Shown here in pieces: positions 35,770 through 45,400 of a stretch of DNA of 64,000 bases. The translations under genes were made by a program, and so were the position numbers. Source of the stretch: AP-15 sp963762575. GTDB taxonomy: Bacteria > Pseudomonadota > Alphaproteobacteria > ATCC43930 > CGMCC-115725. Each line of letters opens with the position of its first letter. The stretch's first letter is position 1. The stretch lies in the NCBI GenBank assembly GCA_963762575.1, contig CAVXLL010000001.1, forward strand, positions 496,001 through 560,000, given 5' to 3'. The notes below the pieces were generated by a model. The model did no database searches and had not been told where the DNA came from. It worked only from the letters and a program-made list of their open reading frames with translations.

Positions 35770-37163
35770 CGGACTTCCTCGGATTGCGGCGCCGACGGCA
35801 GTCTGCGAACGGGCAGCTGCGGACGCCCCGCCTCGACTGGCGCGGCGGCCGTCGGTCCGGGGCCTTTGCGTACGAGCCTAAGCATGTAGAGGAAGCCCGT
35901 CGGGTAAACGACGAGGTAAGCAACGGCATAAACCAGCAGCGACAACAGAACATCATGTCCGGTGAGCGACGGGGTAACTGACTTTGCCGTTCGCAACAGG
36001 CCATAAACGGTCCAGGGCTGTCGACCCACCTCGGTCGTCGTCCACCCGGCCAGCACCGCAATAAAGCCGATCGGGATCCCGGCCTGGCATGTCCGCAGAT
36101 ACCAGTTGCTGGCGAACAGCTCGTGGCGATAGCGCAGCCACCAGCCGACCGCCACCAATAGCAACATCAAGACAGCGAGACCGACCATGATGCGGAATGC
36201 CCAAAAGACGATCGCAACTGGCGGCCGCTGGTCGGCGGGAAAGTCCTTGAGCCCTTGAATGCTACCGTCGAGCGAGTGCGTCAGAATGAGACTGCCGAGG
36301 TAGGGCACCTCGATCGCGTAATCGTTTCGCTCGCGGCTCTGATCGGGAAGCGCGAACAGGGTCAGGGGCACCTCGGAACCGGTGTTCCAAAGCGCCTCGA
36401 TCCCAGCAAGCTTGGCCGGCTGGTACCGGCGTGTATTGAGGCCGTGTTGATCGCCGATGAACATCTGCAGCGGCACGAGCACGGCCAATAGTGCGAGGGC
36501 AGTCGTCATCATGACCCGGCCCTCGTCGAGAAACAGGCGGCGCCTGATCGTATAGGCTCCGACGCCTAGCACAACGAACCCGGTGGTCACATAGAAGGCA
36601 ACAACAGTGTGGGCAAACCTGTAGGGGAAGGACGGGCTGAAGATGATCTGCAGCCAATCCATCGGATAAAACCGGCCATCGACGATGGTGTAGCCGACCG
36701 GCGTCTGCATCCAACTGTTGGCCGCGAGGATCCAGAAAGAGGAAAAAAGCGCGCCGAGCGCGACCATAATGGCCGCGATAAAATGCGCCCAGGGCGGCAC
36801 CAAGGTACGGCCGAACAGCAACACGCCAAGGAACGCCGCCTCGAGAAAGAAAGCCGTCAAACCCTCATAAGCCAGAGATGGACCAATGATGTTTCCTGCG
36901 GCATCGGATAGGCCGCTCCAATTGGAGCCGAACTGGAACGGCATTACGATCCCGGTCACCACCCCCATGCCGAACGCGACCGCGAAGATCCGAATCCAGA
37001 AATTCGAGACTTGGAGGTAGACGCCACGTCCGGTAGCGAGGTGCAGCCCTTCGAGCAGGGCAATATATGACGCGGCGCCGACGGTGAACGCCGGCAGCAG
37101 GATGTGCCAGCCGATGACCCAGGCGAACTGGATTCGCGAAAGAAGGAGCGGATCGAGCGTCAC
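35766..37163 (-). CDS. cydA: Cytochrome bd-type ubiquinol oxidase subunit I, CIO-like
   Basis: 465 aa heme-binding subunit. RIQFAWVIGWHILLPAFTVG holds the heme-ligand His, FLEAAFLGVLLFG and the GLNTRRYQPAKLAGIEALW segment match CydA, with heme ligand Met in the quinol-loop area. The Q-loop is short, as in cyanide-insensitive oxidase (CIO) forms. Start is GTG at 37163 with AGGGAGG upstream. Tail of ~30 Pro/Ala/Arg residues. Operon cydAB with the flavoprotein downstream suggests growth at low oxygen or under respiratory inhibitors. Confidence 0.93.
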   Translation of the reverse strand: MTLDPLLLSRIQFAWVIGWHILLPAFTVGAASYIALLEGLHLATGRGVYLQVSNFWIRIFAVAFGMGVVTGIVMPFQFGSNWSGLSDAAGNIIGPSLAYEGLTAFFLEAAFLGVLLFGRTLVPPWAHFIAAIMVALGALFSSFWILAANSWMQTPVGYTIVDGRFYPMDWLQIIFSPSFPYRFAHTVVAFYVTTGFVVLGVGAYTIRRRLFLDEGRVMMTTALALLAVLVPLQMFIGDQHGLNTRRYQPAKLAGIEALWNTGSEVPLTLFALPDQSRERNDYAIEVPYLGSLILTHSLDGSIQGLKDFPADQRPPVAIVFWAFRIMVGLAVLMLLLVAVGWWLRYRHELFASNWYLRTCQAGIPIGFIAVLAGWTTTEVGRQPWTVYGLLRTAKSVTPSLTGHDVLLSLLVYAVAYLVVYPTGFLYMLRLVRKGPGPTAAAPVEAGRPQLPVRRLPSAPQSEEVR

Positions 37164-37682
37164 CAGAATTTAGCCTCCCTGCAATCAGCCAACATACCCG
37201 CCGTTACAGGCGAGCGCCTTCGTCTGTGTTTTGGGCGTACATGGCAACAAGCTCCGCGCGCGACGGGTGCCGTTGGGCGGGCGAAGCGATGGTGCCCGCC
37301 TCGCGGCGCTGGAACTCGTCTCCTTTGCCTCCGGCATGACGCATCTCTGCCGTCGTGGTCGGTCACATTCGATGCCAGCGCCTTCATGTTGGCGCGAACC
37401 GGTCTATCAGCATCAGGACCTTTAACCAAACATTCCCCAGATCCCGGGCTTTGAAGGCGATTTTCCGTCCCATCGAGGCGCGCTGCAACGAAATTCGATC
37501 GCATCTGACTGTGCCGACAGCCAAATCGTCGGGTTGGCCGCCCCGAAGCGCCGACTTGGATGACTGAGCGACGCATGGCAGCCGATTTCCAAAGTCTCGA
37601 GGAATGGCTTATTTAAGTCGATATTGGGCGGCCCGATCGGCCCTCGATCCGCCAAGGCTTGAGAATCATGAAGGAGGTTTCC
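37164..37682. other. Intergenic, cydAB/SDR divergent spacer
   Basis: 519 bases holding the promoters of cydAB (minus) and the SDR at 37683 (plus, AAGGAGGT at 37671-37678). Apart from a 46-codon frame at 37204-37344 (listed), nothing is recognised. Confidence 0.5.
37204..37344 (-). CDS. Possible 46-aa protein, unknown
   Basis: ATG 37344 to TAA; MRHAGGKGDEFQRRE, TIASPAQRHPSRAELVAMYA and NTDEGARL are protein-like and not repeat-derived. Lies 40 bases upstream of cydA in the same direction. No family recognised; only a short frame, so weak. Confidence 0.3.
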   Translation of the reverse strand: MRHAGGKGDEFQRREAGTIASPAQRHPSRAELVAMYAQNTDEGARL

Positions 37683-38393
37683 ATGGGCAGCGAGCAGAAG
37701 GTTGCCGTTATTACTGGCGCATCGGGAGGCATTGGCGCGGCCCTCGTCGATGCGTATCGCGATCGCAACTACCGGGTGGTCGCGACGGCGCGTTCAATGG
37801 AGCCGTTGGGCGGCGACGACGTCGTAGTCGTTTCCGGCGATATCGCCGATCGGAAGACGGCCGAGCGTGCGATCTCGGAGGGCATGGTTCGGTTCGGGCG
37901 CATCGACACGCTCGTCAACAACGCCGGCATCTTTATCACCAAACCGTTCACTCAGTACACCGAGGCCGACTACGCGGCGATCCTGGGCGTCAATGTCACG
38001 GGCTTCTTTCACATCACGCAACTCGCCATCGCAGAGATGGAGAAGCGGGGCAGCGGCCATGTCGTGCAGATCACGACGAGCCTCGTCGACCATGCGATCG
38101 CCGGCGTACCCTCCGTGCTCGCCTCGCTGACGAAGGGCGGCCTGAACGCCGCGACCAAGTCGCTCGCGATCGAGTATGCAAAGCGCGGTATCCGCGTGAA
38201 CGCGGTGGCGCCTGGCACTATCAAATCGCCGATGCATCCCGTCGAGACCCATGCGCAGCTCGACGCCCTGCACCCGGTCGGCCATATGGGCGAGATCTCC
38301 GACATCGTCGACGCGATCCTCTACCTCGAAGGGGCAAGCTTCGTGACCGGCGAAATCCTTCACGTCGATGGCGGCCAGAGCGCGGGGCACTGA
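37683..38393 (+). CDS. SDR-family protein lacking the catalytic tyrosine
   Basis: 236 aa. Ideal Shine-Dalgarno AAGGAGGT just upstream of ATG 37683. Cofactor VITGASGGIGAALVDAY and NNAG (LVNNAGIFITKP) are intact, but the segment that should be YxxxK reads VLASLTKGGLN: Lys is present and Ala sits at the Tyr position. C-terminal GEILHVDGGQSAG is normal. It may bind NAD(P)H without standard oxidoreductase chemistry. Confidence 0.88.
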   Translation: MGSEQKVAVITGASGGIGAALVDAYRDRNYRVVATARSMEPLGGDDVVVVSGDIADRKTAERAISEGMVRFGRIDTLVNNAGIFITKPFTQYTEADYAAILGVNVTGFFHITQLAIAEMEKRGSGHVVQITTSLVDHAIAGVPSVLASLTKGGLNAATKSLAIEYAKRGIRVNAVAPGTIKSPMHPVETHAQLDALHPVGHMGEISDIVDAILYLEGASFVTGEILHVDGGQSAGH

Positions 38394-38453
38394 CGTTACT
38401 TTCTGGTGACCCGCGAGGCAACTCGCGTCGGGGTGGCAGCGCAATCTGCCGTA

Positions 38454-38568
38454 GGAGCGTTGGCCGAATTAGAGCGCAGCTTGATCCGGGAGCGCACCCA
38501 GCCGGGCTTTGCCGTGGCGCGGCGCGCTGGCCGCACCGGAGGACGCCCGCCGAAACTCACCGACGACC
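38454..38568 (+). pseudogene. Serine recombinase (resolvase/invertase) C-terminal remnant
   Basis: Only a short stretch reads like a Tn3-type resolvase C-terminal helix region: ALAELERSLIRERTQPG then RRAGRTGGRPPKLTDD, the end of the catalytic domain and DNA-binding start. The N-terminal catalytic part is absent and the frame afterwards is unrelated. It marks a lost mobile element next to the transketolase. Confidence 0.7.
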
Positions 38569-38639
38569 GTGCTCGAGCGAGCTTGCGCACGACCGGGCGT
38601 CGCCGATTGCTCCTTGAAGCACTCTTTGTCCGTTTAGTC

Positions 38640-38830
38640 GCCATAAGCCCTCTCGAAACTCAACCCGCACCCTACCTTTCGCGAGGCCGAAATCAAGAAT
38701 GAGTTTCGAGAGGCGTTTTTAGCCACTTCCGGCCCTGCTTTTCCCGTTTCGGCGATCCGGATGGTCGCTGTCACAATCGCCTTAAGAGACGCGGTAATCG
38801 AGAATGAGCTTAAGAGATGTTTTGGCGGGT
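38640..38830. repeat. Pair of related dyads downstream of the resolvase remnant
   Basis: Perfect 13-base inverted repeat CTCTCGAAACTCA (38650-38662) and TGAGTTTCGAGAG (38700-38712). About 105 bases on, CTTAAGAGA occurs twice (38781 and 38809). AATGAG-TTT/CTT-AGAG plus GTTTT occurs in both units, so the units look like duplicates, perhaps recombination subsites. The remainder of 38394-38961 holds nothing recognisable. Confidence 0.55.
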
Positions 38831-38961
38831 TCGCGGGCTCGAAATCTGCACCGGACCGGCGGCTATCGCTTCGTCCGAGGCTGCCGGGTCGCCGCATCCA
38901 AATTAAGGGCGAACCATCATCGATCCAGCGATCATCAGCGATGGCGCACCAAGTGCGCCGC

Positions 38962-40833
38962 CTACAAAACGTCCTTTACAGCCTCGACAATGTGACGTGC
39001 TGAAACCCCAAACGCATCGACGAGTTCGTCCGGTTTGCCAGAATGCGGCATAGCGTTCACAGCCACCAGTTTGAATTTCGCAGGCGCCGCTCCTGCGGCA
39101 ACCACGGCATGCAACACGGCCTCCCCCAATCCACCTTCCGGCCAATGATCTTCCGCGGTCACCAGCCGCCCGCCGGTCGCACCGAATTCGGCAGCCAGCG
39201 CCTTGCCATCCAGAGGCTTCACGCAGTAGAGATCAATCACGCGAATCGCAACCCCCGCTGCTTTCAATTGATCCGCCGCCTTCAGCGCTTCGTGCAGCGT
39301 CACGCCAGCGCCGATTACCGTGACCTGGTCTTCGGCACTCTTGCGCAGCACCTTGAAACCCGGAATCGGGAATTTCTCATCGTTCGAATACAGAATGGGC
39401 ATTTTCGGCCGCGAAGTGCGCAAGTAGTTGATGCCCGCGCGCCGGGCCATCGCCTCGGTCAGGCGCTCGGCCGAGACCGCATCACTCGGATAGAAAACAG
39501 ACGAGCCATGCACCGCGCGGAACATGGCGATATCCTCCAGCGCCATCTGCGATGGACCGTCCTCACCGATCGAGACACCACAATGCGACCCGCACAGATT
39601 GATGTTCGCGCGGCTGATGGCCGCCATGCGCACATTGTCGTAAGCGCGCGAAAGGAAACAGGCAAACGTGTCAGCAAAGGGCACCTTGCCGCGCGCCTGC
39701 AATCCTACCGCGACGCTCACCATGTTCTGCTCGGCGATATATCCCTGCCAAAAATGGTCCGGGTACGCGTCGCCAAATACTTCCGAAAATGTCGAGTTTT
39801 TGACATCGCCCGATATGGCCACTATGTGGGGGTTCGCAACTCCCAGCCGCTTCAGCGCGAAGCCGTATGCCTCGCGCGTCGCTACCATCGCATCTTTGGC
39901 GTAGTCCGGCGCGGCGGAAGGGGCGCATTCAGGCGGCTTCGGCAGTGATGTTCGCTCGAACGATTTTCCTGGATCGGGCGGGACTGTCGGTCCGCCGGCC
40001 ATTTCCTCAATCGCGGCAGCAAGTTGTTCCTTCGAAAACGGCCTGCCGTGCCAGTTCAGTTTGTCGGCGACCAAGCTGAAACCGTGGCCCTTGATCGTTC
40101 GCGCCACAATGGCCTGTGGCCGCCCCTTCACGGTCTTCGCGCGATCCAGCGCCGCGAGCACCGCGGCTACGTCATGTCCGTCAATCACTTGCGTATCGAA
40201 ACCTTCCGACTCGAATTTCAGTCGGTAACGTTCCATGTCGTGCTGGTACATCGTCGGTTCGCTCTGACCCAGCCGATTGATGTCAGCAATCACCGTCAGG
40301 TTATCGAGGTTGTAATGCGCGGCGAAAGCGGCCGCTTCCCAGATCTGCCCTTCCGCCAATTCGCCGTCGCCCGTAAGCACGTACACCCGCGTCGGGCTCT
40401 TATCCATCCGCGCGCCAATCGCGAGGCCTGAGCCTACCGAAAGTCCTTGGCCCAACGACCCTGTCGCGGCATCCACGCCATGAATCCGTGGCGTTGGGTG
40501 GCCCTCCAGCTCGCTGGCAAACTGCCGCAGCGTCATCACCCGCGAAACCGGAAACACACCCGCCTCCGCCAATGCGGCGTAGAGCACTGGCGCAGCGTGG
40601 CCTTTCGAAAGCACGAAACGATCGTCATCATTCGAGTTCGCTTTCTTCGGGTCAAACTTCATCGCGTGAAAAAATACTCCAGCCACCAGCTCGGCGGCGG
40701 ACATGCACGAAGTCGGATGTCCCGAGCCTGCGGCAGTCGTGGCCATCATTGAATAGATGCTCAACAGCTTGGCTTTTTCCTTGATGGCGTTTACAGCGGT
40801 GGTGGAGGGTCCTGCGGGCGAAGACGCGCTCAT
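38962..40833 (-). CDS. tkt: Transketolase, metazoan/short type
   Basis: 623 aa thiamine-diphosphate enzyme. TTAAGSGHPTSCMSAAEL, DRFVLSKGHAAPVLYAAL, TGSLGQGLSVGSG, GDGELAEGQIWEAA, and the ThDP-activating Glu in GYIAEQNMVSVAVGLQARG; DGPSQMALEDIA. The wording and length match the short single-chain type found in animals and some bacteria rather than the ~660-aa proteobacterial TktA. The wobble positions look less GC-rich than in the neighbours. Beside a resolvase remnant and a mosaic pseudogene, this suggests acquired DNA. Confidence 0.9.
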   Translation of the reverse strand: MSASSPAGPSTTAVNAIKEKAKLLSIYSMMATTAAGSGHPTSCMSAAELVAGVFFHAMKFDPKKANSNDDDRFVLSKGHAAPVLYAALAEAGVFPVSRVMTLRQFASELEGHPTPRIHGVDAATGSLGQGLSVGSGLAIGARMDKSPTRVYVLTGDGELAEGQIWEAAAFAAHYNLDNLTVIADINRLGQSEPTMYQHDMERYRLKFESEGFDTQVIDGHDVAAVLAALDRAKTVKGRPQAIVARTIKGHGFSLVADKLNWHGRPFSKEQLAAAIEEMAGGPTVPPDPGKSFERTSLPKPPECAPSAAPDYAKDAMVATREAYGFALKRLGVANPHIVAISGDVKNSTFSEVFGDAYPDHFWQGYIAEQNMVSVAVGLQARGKVPFADTFACFLSRAYDNVRMAAISRANINLCGSHCGVSIGEDGPSQMALEDIAMFRAVHGSSVFYPSDAVSAERLTEAMARRAGINYLRTSRPKMPILYSNDEKFPIPGFKVLRKSAEDQVTVIGAGVTLHEALKAADQLKAAGVAIRVIDLYCVKPLDGKALAAEFGATGGRLVTAEDHWPEGGLGEAVLHAVVAAGAAPAKFKLVAVNAMPHSGKPDELVDAFGVSARHIVEAVKDVL

Positions 40834-40890
40834 GTCGGCTCCTTTCGAATGACGTTAGAATACTAGCCAAAAATATTTGAAATTTGTCGA

Positions 40891-41251
40891 TCAGGCGAGG
40901 CAGGTGAGCTTCTCGGTCGGATAACTGAGGATGGTGATGGTCTGTCCGGTTTTCTGATCCCAGCACACAAAGGCCGATCCCTCGATGTGATAGCGGCGGT
41001 TCCAGCCGATGGCAAACATAGCGGCGGTTCCAGCCGATGGCAAACGCGGTATCGGTTTCTTCGATGTAGGCCCGTTCGCTCTCGCCAGCACGGGCCAGTC
41101 TGTCGGCGCGATCGAGCAGCCTGGCATCGCCGGTTTCGGTGGAGAACAGGACCAGCTGACCGATCGCGACGATGCGGCCGTCGTGATCGGCGGCCCGGCG
41201 CTGAACATAAAATCGCAGGAGCCGGTTCGCTTCATGCCGGATCGCGCGAAC
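40891..41251 (-). pseudogene. Hypothetical protein broken by 28-bp tandem duplication
   Basis: About 110 codons: ANRLLRFYVQRRAADHDGRI, VAIGQLVLFSTETGDARLLD, ESERAYIEETDTAFAIGWNR, then HIEGSAFVCWDQKTGQTITI and SYPTEKLTCLA to TGA at 40891. The first and last parts are in different frames because TTTGCCATCGGCTGGAACCG and the following 8 bases are duplicated. Removing one copy restores the reading frame. The 5' end is made of sequence shared with two other loci, so the start is lost. Family not recognised. Confidence 0.6.
40990..41045. repeat. Perfect 28-bp tandem duplication
   Basis: Unit ATAGCGGCGGTTCCAGCCGA followed by TGGCAAAC occurs at 40990-41017 and again at 41018-41045 with no difference. 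Being 28 and not 27 or 30 bases, it shifts the frame of the gene it lies in. Confidence 0.95.
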
Positions 41252-41548
41252 CGTTCCGCCAAGTACGAACCGGAGTCGCGCCGGATCCGTCCGCGAGGGA
41301 ATCCAGTTAGCGAAGGGTGTCGGGGGTCGCCGTGCTTGTTATTCCTCTGTTCGGGACCTTGCCGTTTGGCGCTCCGTCCACCTCAATCTCCCCTAACATT
41401 TGCGCTGCATTTATGCGTGTGTGGCCTTGTCGCCAGTCGATGGTCAAAAGCCGGGCCAGACCACGAAGCGGCGAGAGTGTCCCGCATAGGCCCTGGAATA
41501 ATCAAATCTCGATCGACAAACCGCCGAACCGGTTGATCTCGCTAAACA
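41252..41548. other. Spacer with a displaced flavoprotein fragment
   Basis: 41231-41273 repeats 34640-34682 (5' end of the flavoprotein gene) with 2 mismatches in 43 bases. Beyond 41274 nothing is recognised. Confidence 0.6.
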
Positions 41549-43609
41549 TCAACGGGGCGCTCCTGCGTCGAAGTAAGCGGCATGTTGGGTGAGCGCTTCA
41601 GACATTGCGAGTATGCTACTACGCGCCCGGAGAGCGGCGGCACCCGGGCGAGCGGCGAGTGCTTCGTCGAGCCGGGCAAGGCGGGCGATCGTCATCGCGC
41701 TGTCCCCTCGCGCCATGGCCTCGAATGCCGCGTCGAGGTGGGAGCCAAGATCGAACCGGCGACAGATGCGACGAAGGCGGATGATCTCGGTACCTACTGA
41801 CAGCGCCGCCAAAAGCTGTGAGCGCTGCAGCGGCTCGGCCGCGTTCGGCAGGACGGAGAGGCGGCTATAGACGCCTCCCTCCCAAGCATCCGGCGACCGG
41901 GGGATCGAGCCCGTGGCCAGACGCCGCAGATCCCGACGCGTAAGAGCCAGAAGCCGGCGGGTCCGGAATGCCGGCGAAAGCGGCGGCAGCAAACGAAATG
42001 ACAGCGCAGCGGCGCCCACTCCTGCGACGGTCGCCACTGCCGCGTTATAGAATTGCTGTGTGTCGTAGCTCATCTGGTTTGTCGGAGCGAGAAGAAAGCA
42101 AAAAAACGCCGCGATGGCCGTGAACATCGGCGTCTGCCACTGCTGAGCCACCCCCGCGCCGGCGGGCACCAGGACAAGGCCAATCGCGAGGCTGAAGGCG
42201 AAAAAGGTCTCCGTGTTCGGCAATACCGCGAACCCGATGATCGCCGCGAAAACCGCGGTAAGGCCTGTGCCCAACATAAGAACTCATGGCTGCGGCGTAG
42301 GCCTGATCGGCCCGCGGCGCGAACAGAATGACACCGATCGCGGCAAAGGTGATGGCCCGAGCGCCGTTTGGCCATGCGGTCACGATCCAGAAGAGCTCGA
42401 CGGCACCGACGGCGACGAAAGCGCGGCCGGCATTGACCAGAGCAGGAAGCCAGTCCGGCACGCAAGGCAAACCGCCGCGATGCCGTGGCACCGGCCGAGC
42501 AGGGTCGCCAACGAGCAGCGCCAGCCCATTAAGCGCGCGGGAAACACCTGCCAACACTTTGGCCGTCTCATTGGCGAGCAGCCGCAGCGACGGTGTACCT
42601 GCTGGTAAGGCGATCAGCGCCTGCACGCCCGCGTCGCATACGCGATCCAGACCGATGGGGTTGGCTATCCACCGCGCCGGCTCCTCTCGCTCGGGCTCTG
42701 ACAGGAGCTCCCTTGGAACCGCTTGCAGCACAGTGGCCGCTCCTTGCCGAGCTTGGTCATCTGGCAGCTTGGCCAAGTGAACCGCCATTATGCGCCAGCC
42801 GGCTATAGCGGCGAATAGGCCGTTCACCGCCGTCTGTAACACTGGCGAATTGTTTCGCACCTGGGGGACTCGCCGATCGCCTCGTCGATCACGGGGTCGA
42901 GCGCGATGACACGCCGGAGGAACTCCTGCCGTATTGGCTGCGTCTCCGGAAGTTCCGGGCCAGCCAGCGCCAAGGTGCCAACAAACCGCCGCATGACCTC
43001 GGTCGATATTTCCGCGATCAGGGTGGCGAGCCGGCGACTTGCGTTGCCGAAATCGGTTCCCGCCAGCACGACGCCGGCGGAGACGATGCCAACGCAGATC
43101 TCAGTGCAGCGGATTACGGCGAGCACAAAGGCGTCGCCGTTTGCGCCCCCGACTGCCCCGAGCTCGCTGCTCGCGATGATTGCCGCCGTGATCCCAGCAA
43201 GCTGCGCCACAACGGCTAAAGAGTTGCGGAGTATCGTGGCAATGAGAGCGCACCCCGCACCCCACAATGCCAGACCCACGAGAAAGGCGACGCGGCTCTG
43301 CGGGAAACACGCAGTCAGTACCACGATCGCCACGGCCCCTACTACAGTGCCGATCATGCGAAACCAACCTCTGCGCAGCGAAGCGCCGAGGTGTGGCTGA
43401 CAAACGAGAGCCGCGGTCACTCCAGCCCAGTAAGGGTCGCTGAGCTCGAGCCGAAACGCGACATATAGCGCGAGGCAGACTGAAACCCACAGTCGCAAGC
43501 CGAAGAGCAACGGCGGTCCTGCGGCCCTTGACGCATTCGCCAGGCGAGCAGCGAAGGGCGGACTAGATGCAACCGGCGCACCCTGCCCCCGAGACCCGGC
43601 CTCTGTCAT
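41549..43609 (-). pseudogene. FUSC-family (aromatic acid exporter-like) membrane protein, two frameshifts
   Basis: About 687 codons, AaeB/YccS-like. N-terminal helices with LRLWVSVCLALYVAFRLELS, YWAGVTAALVCQPHLGASL and RRGWFRMIGTVVGAVAIVVL; a soluble stretch; a second membrane block with AFVAVGAVELFWIVTAWPNG, then FAAIIGFAVLPNTETFFAFS. Breaks: at a G5 run (42863-42867) after IDEAIGESP, and near 42270 after AAAMSSY. Both are single-base. ATG 43609. Such exporters usually pair with an HlyD-type protein; only a remnant of one is seen (45490). Confidence 0.82.
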
Positions 43610-43636
43610 GGAACGAATTTTGGCCGAAGCTCTCAA

Positions 43637-45400
43637 TCAAAGATCGATGACGATGTCGCCCTGAGGTCGGCTGCAGCAGATCAGGGCATTGCCGTCGGCC
43701 GGCGGCTCCACGGGCTCTGGCTGGTAGCCGACCGCGCCGATGATGAGCCCGGTCTCGCAAGTGTGGCAGACCCCGGTCCGGCATGCCCACCGCACGGGCA
43801 CATCGCATGCCTCGGCAAGTTCGAGGAGGCTCTGGAAGGCCGGGGCCCAGCGGACATTTAGGCCGCTCCGCGCAAAGGACACCAATGGTCCCACGCCGGC
43901 AGACCCCGCCGGCTGGTGCGGTGGCGGGCGGGGCGCCGCCGCGATGCCCGGTGTCTTCGGCGGATTTGAGCCGAAAATCTCAGTGTGGATGCGGTTGGCA
44001 GCGACGCCCCAGTTCCCAAGCTCGACGGCAAGGTCGTTCATGAAGGCGGACGGGCCGCACAGATAGAAATCGGCATCGCGCGGCGCCCCGAGTTCCTCGA
44101 CCGCATGCATATTCAAGCGTCCGGGAGCGTCGAAATCGACACCCAACCGGTCTCCCGGACGGGGAGAGCTGTAGCGGATGTGGCTGTGGCCGCGGGGCAG
44201 AGCCTTGAGGAGAGAGCGCGTCTCCGCGGCGAACGGATGCTCGCCGCTGTGACGGGCCCCGTAAATCCACCAGACTTCCCTCGACGAGGCCCCGGCGGCC
44301 AATGCATGGAGCATGGCGAGTACCGGGGTTGCGCCCACGCCGGCACTCAGCAGGACAACGGGTCCGTCACCTGGCCTCAGCATGAAGCTGCCGCGTGGCG
44401 CGCTTGCTTCCAAGACATCGCCAATCCGAACCTGAGTCTCGACGTAGGCCCCGGCCGCGCCGTACGTCTCCCGTTTGATGCTCAGACGATAGCGATCGTT
44501 GCGTGGCTCGCCCGACAGCGAATAACTGCGCAGTAAAGCGGGCGCGTCGGGTGCCGGCCTCAGCCGCAGCACGATAAACTGCCCGGGCAGCGCCGCCACC
44601 AGAGGCTGGCCATCAGCCGGCTCGAGCACCAGCGAGGTCACGCTGGCGCTTTCACGGTCCTTGCGCGATACCCGCAGCGGGCGGAACCCCGTCCAGGCCG
44701 GAGGCGGGCCGGCCGCCGGGGTGAGCCCAGGGTTACCCGTCACCGCGCTCCCGCTCCGCGCGCGGTCGAGCAGAGCCTGGAAGGAGCTGCGCCAGCCGGC
44801 GCTCAGGGCCGGGATCCGCACAGCCCGCTCCAGCTGACTCTTTGAATGACCGGGCGTGTACAACAGCGCATTAACCTCCGCGACGGTCATACGCTCGGGA
44901 CCCGCAGCAACCTGCACGATCTCGTCGCCGGCTTCGACCTTTCCCTCCTCGATGACGCGAAAATAGAAGCCGGGTCTGCCATGCGACACGAGCAGTGCCG
45001 CCATCCGCGGTTCGTTCATGCGGATGCCGACCCGATAACAGGTGACGCGAGGCTGCGTCACTTCAAAGACGGCACTCCCGATGCGATAGCGATCCCCGAT
45101 GCACACCTCGCCATCGGGCAGCCCGTCGACGGTGAAATTCTCCCCGAATTGCCCATAGGTGAAATCGCTTCTACCGAGCTGGGCTTGCCAATACGCGTAT
45201 GAGTCGATCTGGTATACAAAGACCGCCCGATGCTCGCCGCCATGCCCCGACAAATCCCCTTGCCCGTCACCGTCGATGTTGAGCCGCCGCGCAACACGAC
45301 GGCCTTGAACGGGGGTCTTCCAGACGGCGGTGTGGACCGTCTTCCCGCGCCACGCGACATCGCGCGGCAGACCCACGTTCACCGAAAGCAGGCGAGGCAT
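43637..45400 (-). CDS. MOSC domain-ferredoxin reductase-2Fe-2S ferredoxin fusion
   Basis: 587 aa. Residues 1-~215: MOSC sulfur-carrier domain with GHGGEHRAVFVYQIDSYAYW, FGENFTVDGL and QPRVTCYRVGIRM (conserved Cys). About 240-470: FNR-like FAD/NAD domain, RSYSLSGEP (FAD), GAAGAYVETQVRIGD, VLLSAGVGATPVLAML (NAD) and YLCGPSAFMNDL. About 505-587: plant-type ferredoxin, WACRTGVCHTCETG and the last Cys in ALICCSRPQG. Full electron chain in one protein, like the YiiM/CbaB fusions; the substrate is unknown. Confidence 0.93.
   Translation of the reverse strand: MPRLLSVNVGLPRDVAWRGKTVHTAVWKTPVQGRRVARRLNIDGDGQGDLSGHGGEHRAVFVYQIDSYAYWQAQLGRSDFTYGQFGENFTVDGLPDGEVCIGDRYRIGSAVFEVTQPRVTCYRVGIRMNEPRMAALLVSHGRPGFYFRVIEEGKVEAGDEIVQVAAGPERMTVAEVNALLYTPGHSKSQLERAVRIPALSAGWRSSFQALLDRARSGSAVTGNPGLTPAAGPPPAWTGFRPLRVSRKDRESASVTSLVLEPADGQPLVAALPGQFIVLRLRPAPDAPALLRSYSLSGEPRNDRYRLSIKRETYGAAGAYVETQVRIGDVLEASAPRGSFMLRPGDGPVVLLSAGVGATPVLAMLHALAAGASSREVWWIYGARHSGEHPFAAETRSLLKALPRGHSHIRYSSPRPGDRLGVDFDAPGRLNMHAVEELGAPRDADFYLCGPSAFMNDLAVELGNWGVAANRIHTEIFGSNPPKTPGIAAAPRPPPHQPAGSAGVGPLVSFARSGLNVRWAPAFQSLLELAEACDVPVRWACRTGVCHTCETGLIIGAVGYQPEPVEPPADGNALICCSRPQGDIVIDL

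Noticed and set aside
40990..41045. CRISPR-like repeat
   Set aside because: The 28-bp units are directly adjacent with no spacer and only two copies.
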